A stretch of DNA of 64,000 bases from Atherix ibis (lineage: Eukaryota > Arthropoda > Insecta > Diptera > Athericidae), in contig OY282608.1 of NCBI GenBank assembly GCA_958298945.1, forward strand, positions 16,407,933 through 16,471,932, given 5' to 3'. Of the stretch, positions 56,369-64,000 are shown piece by piece; the stretch's first letter is position 1; every line of letters starts with the position of its first letter. Below the pieces are notes generated by a model. That model had not been told where the DNA came from and ran no database searches. It saw nothing but the letters and a program-made list of their open reading frames with translations. The position numbers and the translations under genes are program-made.

Positions 56369-57856
56369 AAGTAACCAAAAAGCCAACAAACTAACAGACC
56401 AACAAGTGAACAAGCCAACAAACAAACAAACCAAAAAAGCAACAAGCCAACAAGCCAACAAACCAACAAACCAACAAGCCAACAAACCAACAAACCAACA
56501 AGCCAACAAGCCAACAAACCAACAAACCAACAAACCAACAAGCCAACAAACCAACAAACCAAAAAATCAACAAACCAACAATAATACAAGCCAACAAGCC
56601 AACAAACCAACAAACCAACAAACTAAGTAACCAACAAGCCAACAAACCAACAAACCAACAAGCCAACAAGCCAATACACCAACAAACCAACAAACCAACA
56701 AACCAACCAACCAACAAACCAAAAAACCAACAAACCAACAAACCAACAAACCAACAAACCAACAAACCAACAAGCCAACAAGCCAACAAGCCAACAAACC
56801 AACAAACCAACAAACCAACAAACCAAAAAGCCAACAAACCAACAAGCCAATAAACCAACAAACCAAGTAACCAAAAATCCAACAAACTAACAAACCAACA
56901 AGCCAACAAGCCAACAAACCAACAAACCAACAAAGCAACAAGCCAACAAGCCAACAAACCAACAAACCAACAAGCCAACAAACCAACAAACCAACAAACT
57001 AACAAACCAACAAACCAACAAACCAACAAACCAACAAACCAACAAACCAACAAACCAACAAGCCAACAAGCCAACAAACCAACAAACCAACAAACCAAAA
57101 AACCAACAAACCAACAAACCACCAAACCAACAAACCAACAAGCCAACAAGCCAACAAATCAACAAACCAACAAGCCAATAAGCCGACAAACCAACAAACC
57201 CACAAACCAACAAACCAACAAGCCAACAAACCAACAAACCAACAAGCCAACAAGCCAACAAACCAACAAACCAACAAGCCAACAAACCAACAAGCCAACA
57301 AACCAACAAACCAACAAACCAAGTAACCAAAAAGCCAACAAACTAACAAACCAACAAGCCAACAAGCCAACAAACTAACAAATCAACAAAGCAACAAGCC
57401 AACAAGCCAACAAAACAATAAACCAACAAGCCAACAAACCAACAAACCAACAAGCCAACAAACCAACAAACAAATAAACCAACAAACCAACAAACCAACA
57501 AACCAACAAACCAACAAACCAACAAACCAACAAACCAAAAAACCAAAAAACCAACAAACCAACAAACCAACAAGCCAACAAGCCAACAAACCACCAAACC
57601 AACAAGCCAACAAGCCAACAAACCAACAAACCAACAAGCCAACAAACCAACAAACCAACAAATCAACAAGCCAACAAACCAACAAACAAATAAACCAACA
57701 AACCAAAAAACCAACAAACCAACAAACCAACAAACCAACAAACTCACAAACCAACAAACCAAGAAACCAACAAGCCAACAAGCCAAAAAACCAACAAACC
57801 AACAAACCAACAAGCCAACAAACCAACAAGCCAACAAACCAACAAACCAACAAACC
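56369..57856. repeat. 464-bp tandem copy 2 running into third 1592-type copy
   Basis: The first 256 bp repeat 55905 at offset 464, including AATAATAC near 56578. From 56625 the spacings 240, 456 and 536 follow the 1592-bp family instead. AATAATAC being shared by both places the substitution before the 464-bp duplication. Confidence 0.78.
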
Positions 57857-59308
57857 AAGTAACCAAAAAGCCAACAAACTAACAAACCAACAAGCCAACA
57901 AGCCAACAAACCAACAAACCAACAAAGCAACAAGCCAACAAGCCAACAAACCAACAAACCAACAAGCCAACAAACCAACAAACCAAGAAGCTTACAAGCC
58001 AACAAACCAACAAACCAACAAGCCAACAAACCAACAAACCAATAAACCAACAAACCAACAAATCAACAAACCAACAACCCACAAGCCAACAAACCAACAA
58101 ACAAATAAACCAACAAACCAAAAAACCAACAAACCAACAAACCAACAAACCAACAAACCAACAAACCAACAAACCAACAAACCAACAAGCCAACAAGCCA
58201 ACAAACCAACAAACCAACAAGCCAATAAACCAACAAGCCAACAAACCAACAAACCAACAAACCAACAAACCAACAAATCAACAAGCCAACAAACCAACAA
58301 ACAAATAAACCAACAAACCAAAAAACCAACAAACCAACAAACCAACAAACCAACAAACTCACAAACCAACAAACCAAGAAACCAACAAGCCAACAAGCCA
58401 AAAAACCAACAAACCAACAAACCAACAAGCCAACAAACCAACAAGCCAACAAACCAACAAACCAACAAACCAAGTAACCAAAAAGCCAACAAACTAACAA
58501 ACCAACAAGCCAACAAGCCAACAAACCAACAAACCAACAAAGCAACAAGCCAACAAGCCAACAAACCAACAAACCGACAAGCCAACAAACCAACAAACCA
58601 AGAAGCTTACAAGCCAACAAACCAACAAACCAACAAGCCAACAAACCAACAAACCAATAAACCAACAAACCAACAAATCAACAAACCAACAAACCAACAA
58701 GCCAACAAACCAACAAACAAATAAACCAACAAACCAAAAAACCAACAAACCAACAAACCAACAAACCAACAAACCAACAAACCAACAAACCAACAAACCA
58801 ACAAGCCAACAAGCCAACAAACCAACAAACCAACAAGCCAATAAACCAACAAGCCAACAAACCAACAAACCAACAAACCATGTTACCAACAAGCCAACAA
58901 ACCAACAAACCAACAAACCAATAAACCAACAAACCAACAAGCCAACAAACCAACAACCAACAAACCAGCAAGCCAACAAACCAACAAGCCAACAAGCCAA
59001 CAAGCCAACAAACCAACAAACCAACAAACCAACAAAGCAACAAGCCAACAAGCCAACAAACCAACAAACCAACAAGCCAACAAACCAACAAACCAAGAAG
59101 CTTACAAGCCAACAAACCAACAAACCAACAAGCCAACAAACCAACAAACCAATAAACCAACAAACCAACAAATCAACAAACCAACAAACCAACAAGCCAA
59201 CAAACCAACAAACAAATAAACCAACAAACCAAAAAACCAACAAACCAACAAACCAACAAACCAACAAACCAACAAACCAACAAACCAACAAACCAACAAG
59301 CCAACAAG
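57857..59308. repeat. 615/495-bp tandem units marked by AAGCTT
   Basis: AAGCTT at 57988, 58603 and 59098 defines spacings of 615 and 495 bp. Both are one short of a multiple of 8. The one-base deletions are visible near 58079 (AACCCACAAGCC) and 58951 (CAACAACCAAC). CATGTTACC appears at 58879 for the first time. Each unit also holds AACTCACAAACC or its plain equivalent. Confidence 0.78.
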
Positions 59309-60090
59309 CCAAGAAACCAACAAACCAACAAGCCAATAAACCAACAAGCCAACAAACCAACAAACCAACAAACCATGTTACCAACAAGCCAACAAACCAA
59401 CAAACCAACAAACCAACAAACTAACAAACCAACAAGCCAACAAACCAACAAACCAACAAACCAGCAAGCCAACAAACCAACAAGCCAACAAAACAACAAG
59501 CCAACAAACCAACAAACCAACAAGCCAACAAGCCAACAAACTAACAAACCAACAAACTAACAAACCAACAAACGAACTAACCAACAAACCAACAAGCCAA
59601 CAAGCCAACAAACCAACAAACAAACAAGCCAACAAGCCAACAAACTAACAAACTAACAAACCAACAAGCCAACAAACCAACAAACCAACAAACCAACAAA
59701 CCAACAAGCCAACAAACCAACAAAAAATAAACCAACAAACCAAAAAACTAACAAACAAACAAGCCAACAGCCAACAAACCAACAAGCCAACAAACCAAGA
59801 AGCCAACAAACCAACAAACCAACAAACCAACAAGCCAATAAACCAACAAACAAATAAACCAACAAACCAAAAAACCAATAAACCAACATACCAACAAACC
59901 AACAAACCAACAAACCAACAAGCCATCAAGTCAATTAACCAACAAACCAACAAACCAACAAGCCAACAAACCAACAAGCCAACACACCAACAAACCAACA
60001 AACCAAGTAACCAACATACCAACAAACCATCAAACAAACAAAGCAACAAGCCAACAAGCCAACAAACCAACAAACCAACAAGCCAACAAA
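59309..60090. repeat. 782-bp HOR, tandem copy 1
   Basis: The unit is 98 octamers minus two bases. The missing bases are at a seven-base unit AAAAAAT near 59729 and at AACAGCC near 59768. Other marks are CATGTTACC at 59374, AAAACAAC near 59490 and CAATTAACC near 59933. Confidence 0.82.
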
Positions 60091-60874
60091 CCAAGAAACC
60101 AACAAACCAACAAGCCAATAAACCAACAAGCCAACAAACCAACAAACCAACAAACCATGTTACCAACAAGCCAACAAACCAACAAACCAACAAACCAACA
60201 AACTAACAAACCAACAAGCCAACAAACCAACAAACCAACAAACCAGCAAGCCAACAAACCAACAAGCCAACAAAACAACAAGCCAACAAACCAACAAACC
60301 AACAAGCCAACAAGCCAACAAACTAACAAACCAACAAACTAACAAACCAACAAACGAACTAACCAACAAACCAACAAGCCAACAAGCCAACAAACCAACA
60401 AACAAACAAGCCAACAAGCCAACAAACTAACAAACTAACAAACCAACAAGCCAACAAACCAACAAACCAACAAACCAACAAACCAACAAGCCAACAAACC
60501 AACAAAAAATAAACCAACAAACCAAAAAACTAACAAACAAACAAGCCAACAGCCAACAAACCAACAAGCCAACAAACCAAGAAGCCAACAAACCAACAAA
60601 CCAACAAACCAACAAGCCAATAAACCAACAAACAAATAAACCAACAAACCAAAAAACCAATAAACCAACATACCAACAAACCAACAAACCAACAAACCAA
60701 CAAGCCATCAAGTCAATTAACCAACAAACCAACAAACCAACAAGCCAACAAACCAACAAGCCAACACACCAACAAACCAACAAACCAAGTAACCAACATA
60801 CCAACAAACCATCAAACAAACAAAGCAACAAGCCAACAAGCCAACAAACCAACAAACCAACAAGCCAACAAACC
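60091..60874. repeat. 782-bp HOR, tandem copy 2
   Basis: It repeats the first copy at offset 782 with both deletions (near 60511 and 60550) and CATGTTACC at 60156. Identity ends near 60874, where AACCAACAAACC replaces AACCAAGAAACC. Confidence 0.82.
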
Positions 60875-62899
60875 AACAAACCAACAAGCCAACAAGCCAA
60901 CAAGCCAACAAGCAAACAAATCAACAAACCAACAAGCCAACGAACCAACAAGCCAACAAACCAACAAACCAACAAACCAACAAACCAACAAGCCAACAAA
61001 CCAACAAGCCAATAAACCAACAAACCAACAAACCAACAAACCAACAAGCCAACAAGCCAACCAACCAACAAACCAACAAGCCAACAAACCAACAAACCAA
61101 CAAACCGACAAGCCAACAAACCAACAAGCCAAGAAACCAATAAACCAACAAACCAAGTAACCAAAAAGCCAACAAGCCAACAAGCCAACAAGCCAACAAA
61201 CCAACAAGCCAACAAACCAACAAACCAACAAACCAACAAGCCACAAAGCCAACAAACCAACAAACCAACAAACCAACAAGCCAACAAACCAACAAACCAA
61301 AAAATCAACAAACCAACAAACATACAAGCCAACAAGCCAACAAACCAACAAACCAACAAACCAACAAACTAAGTAATCAACAAGCCAACAAACCAACACC
61401 CCAACAAGCCAACAAGCCAACACACCAACAAACCAACAAACCAACAAACCAACCAACCAACAAACCAAAAAACCAACAAACCAACAAACCAACAAACCAA
61501 CAAACCAACAAACCAACAAACCAACAAGCCAACAAGCCAACAAACCAACAAACCAACAAACCAACAAACCAACAAGCCAACAAACCAACAAGCCAATAAA
61601 CCAACAAACCAAGTAACCAAAAATCCAACAAACTAACAAACCAACAAGCCAACAAGCCAACAAACCAACAAACCAAGAAAGCAACAAGCCAACAAGCCAA
61701 CAAACCAACAAACCAACAAGCCAACAAACCAACAAACCAACAAACTAACAAACCAACAAACCAACAAACCAACAAACCAACAAACCAACAAACCAACAAA
61801 CCAACAAGCCAACAAGCCAACAAACCAGCAAACCAACAAACCAAAAAACCAACAAACCAACAAACCAACAAACCAACAAACCAACAAGCCAACAAGCCAA
61901 CAAATCAACAAACTAACAAACCAACAAGCCAACAAACCAACAAACCAACAAGCCACTAAGCCAACAAACCAACAAACCCACAAACCAACAAACCAACAAG
62001 CCAACAAACCAACAAACCATCAAGCCAACAAGCCAACAAACCAACAAACCAACAAGCCAACAAACCAACAAGCCAACAAACCAACAAACCAACAAACCAA
62101 GTAACCAAAAAGCCAACAAACTAACAAACCAACAAGCCAACAAGCCAACAAACTAACAAATCAACAAAGCAACAAGCCAACAAGCCAACAAAACAACAAA
62201 CCAACAAGCCAACAAACCAACAAACCAACAAGCCAACAAACCAACAAACAAATAAACCAACAAACCAACAAACCAACAAACCAACAAACCAACAAACCAA
62301 CAAACCAAAAAACCAACAAACCAACAAACCAACAAGCCAACAAGCCAACAAACCAACAAACCAACAAGCCAACAAGCCAACAAACCAACAAACCAACAAG
62401 CCAACAAACCAACAAACCAACAAATCAACAAGCCAACAAACCAACAAACAAATAAACCAACAAACCAAAAAACCAACAAACCAACAAACCAACAAACTCA
62501 CATACCAACAAACCAAGAAACCAACAAGCCAACAAGCCAACAAACCAACAAACCAACAAACCAACAAGCCAACAAACCAACAAGCCAACAAACCAACAAA
62601 CCAACAAACCAAGTAACCAAAAAGCCAACAAACTAACAAACCAACAAGCCAACAAGCCAACAAACCAACAAACCAACAAAGCAACAAGCCAACAAGCCAA
62701 CAAACCAACAAACCAACAAGCCAACAAACCAACAAACCAAGAAGCTTACAAGCCAACAAACCAACAAACCAACAAGCCAACAAACCAACAAACCAACAAA
62801 ACAAAAAACCAACAAACCAACAAACCAACAAACCAACAAACCAACAAACCAACAAACCAACAAGCCAACAAGCCAACAAACCAATAAACCAACAAACCA
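60875..62899. repeat. Mixed modules of the two right-hand families
   Basis: Markers at 61155, 61371 (AAGTAATC variant), 61611, 62099 and 62611. Spacings 240, 488 and 512 follow the 1592-bp family order (CCAACCAACC near 61453, CATACAAGCC near 61321). AAGCTT at 62742 belongs to the 615/495-bp family. Near 61234 a unit reads AAGCCACA with no register change. Confidence 0.72.
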
Positions 62900-64000
62900 A
62901 CAAGCCAATAAACCAACAAGCCAACAAACCAACAAACCAACAAACCATGTTACCAACAAGCCAACAAACCAACAAACCAACAAACCAACAAACCAACAAA
63001 CCAACAAGCCAGCAAACCAACAAACCAACAAACCAACAAGTCAACAAACCAACAAGCCAACAAAACAACAAGCCAACAAACCAACAAACCAACATGCCAA
63101 CAAGCCAACAAACTAACAAACCAACAAACTAACAAACCAACAAACGAACTAACCAACAAACCAACAAGCCAACTAGCCAACAAACCAACAAACCAACAAG
63201 CCAACAAGCCAACAAACCAACAAACTAACAAACCAACAAGCCAACAAACCAACAAACCAACAAACCAACAAACCAACAAGCCAACAAACCAACAAAAAAT
63301 AAACCAACAAACCAAAAAACTAACAAACCAACAAGCCAACAGCCAACAAACCAACAAGCCAACAAACCAAGAAGCCAACAAACCAACAAACCAACAAACC
63401 AACAAGCCAATAAACCAACAAACAAATAAACCAACAAACCAAAAAACCAACAAACCAACATACCAACAAACCAACAAACCAACAAACCAACAAGCCAACA
63501 AGCCAACAAGCCAACAAACCAACAAACCAACAAACCAACAAGCCAACAAACCAACAAGCCAACACACCAACAAACCAACAAACCAAGTAACCAACATACC
63601 AACAAACCATCAAACGAACAAAGCAACAAGCCAACAAGCCAACAAACCAACAAACCAACAAGCCAACAAACCAACAAACCAACAAGCCAACAAGCCAACA
63701 AGCCAACAAGCAAACAAACCAACAAACCAACAAGCCAACGAACCAACAAGCCAACAAACCAACAAACCAACAAACCAACAAACCAACAAGCCAACAAACC
63801 AACAAGCCAATAAACCAACAAACCAACAAACCAACAAACCAACAAGCCAACAAGCCAACCAACCAACAAACCAACAAGCCAACAAACCAACAAACCAACA
63901 AACCGACAAGCCAACAAACCAACAAGCCAAGAAACCAACAAACCAACAAACCAAGTAACCAAAAAGCCAACAAGCCAACAAGCCAACAAGCCAACAAACC
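62900..64000. repeat. Third copy of the 782-bp family, cut by window end
   Basis: CATGTTACC at 62946 and the two deletions near 63296 and 63336 match the 782-bp unit. Markers 63585 and 63953 match 60787 and 61155 (spacing 368). The T-rich CAATTAACC of the tandem copies is absent; plain units stand there. The repeat continues past the window. Confidence 0.75.

Larger units (their letters stand above)
48..63960. repeat. Recurrent marker cassette (AAGTAACC) bounding the HOR modules
   Basis: A four-octamer cassette recurs about 140 times: AAACCAAG, then TAACCAAA, then AAGCCAAC (or AAGTCAAC, AATCCAAC), then AAACTAAC. It is usually followed by a fixed order of plain units and then AAAGCAAC, so about 12 units (96 bp) are conserved. 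AAGTAACC starts include 48, 560, 976, 1216, 1432, 2056, 2456, 2960, 3136, 3376, 3592, 4063, 4599, 5023, 5263, 5487, 6111, 6567, 7103 and 7527, continuing to 63953. A subtype with AAATCAAG before it and AAGTCAAC after it occurs at 976, 3136, 5023, 7527, 9623, 11719, 17030, 17462, 18206, 22341, 22773, 23517, 28837, 29261, 29805, 31813, 32229, 33877, 34293, 34837 and 35253, and I did not see it later. A relative, AAGTTACC, is at 14479, 19790, 26293, 38029, 44578 and 48009. It may be an inherited HOR landmark or a protein site; nothing here decides. Confidence 0.85.
1..64000. repeat. Octamer satellite array filling the whole window
   Basis: The entire window is tandem copies of AAACCAAC and AAGCCAAC (GTTGGTTT and GTTGGCTT on the minus strand), roughly 8000 units. 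Recurrent single-base variants include AAACTAAC, AAGCTAAC, AAAGCAAC, AAACCAGC, AAACCAAA, AAATCAAC, AAACAAAT, AAACGAAC and AAGACAAC. I found no stretch of unrelated sequence as long as 30 bases. The plus strand is roughly three fifths A and over a third C, with a few per cent G and about one per cent T. Both ends are inside the array, so its true length is unknown. By analogy with known satellites this is probably constitutive heterochromatin of a eukaryote; the sequence alone does not say whether it is centromeric, subtelomeric or on a sex or B chromosome. Confidence 0.97.

Noticed and set aside
61230..61250. Apparent one-base deletion at AAGCCACAAAG
   Set aside because: Marker spacing across it (61155 to 61371) is exactly 216 bp, so register is kept; it is a substitution-type change or two indels that cancel.
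1..64000. Telomeric repeat
   Set aside because: The G-rich strand has only GG runs in GTTGGTTT and matches no telomere repeat I know; the layered HOR structure is satellite-like and no chromosome end is seen.
1..64000. CRISPR array
   Set aside because: There are no unique spacers; both the putative repeat and the spacer would be the same octamer, and no cas gene is present.
1..64000. Canonical G-quadruplex motifs
   Set aside because: Runs of three or more G are absent on both strands; only two-tetrad forms are possible, noted as a weak hypothesis.

Overview
The window is one uninterrupted satellite array. From base 1 to base 64000 every stretch is made of an 8-bp unit, AAACCAAC or its A-to-G variant AAGCCAAC, with scattered single-base variants. 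I found no unique sequence, no recognisable gene, no RNA gene, no mobile element and no edge of the array. The plus strand is almost only A and C, so the minus strand is G/T-rich. The organism cannot be named. An array this long, with layered higher-order repeats, is typical of eukaryotic heterochromatin (centromeric, pericentromeric or subtelomeric satellite) and not of bacteria or viruses; that is inference.

Open reading frames exist on both strands but are by-products. Because 8 is not a multiple of 3, all three frames of a strand read the same eight-residue peptide: NKPTNQQT on plus, LVCWFVGL on minus. Neither contains a stop, so frames run until a variant octamer brings a stop in. They are not annotated as genes.

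The informative structure is a hierarchy. (1) Octamers kept in strict register. (2) A marker cassette containing AAGTAACC, found about 140 times; nearly all distances between markers are exact multiples of 8, and the few exceptions trace to visible one-base indels. (3) Higher-order repeats built from marker-bounded modules.

Layout: 1-5510, an older HOR block of family A. 5511-11771, a 2096-bp unit in three tandem copies. 12991-23670, a 5311-bp unit in two tandem copies with one substitution seen. 23517-26999, a 3.3-kb segment also found at 11719-15014 and 35253-38735. 27000-35252, three copies of a 1352-bp block in a mosaic. 38736-46216, tandem 1639/1631-bp units plus a copy of 36725-39292. 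46217-48740, a mosaic. 48741-57856, a distinct subfamily with 1592-, 464- and about 5424-bp repeats. 57857-64000, another subfamily marked by AAGCTT and CATGTTACC, with 615-, 495- and 782-bp tandem units. The array continues beyond both ends of the window.
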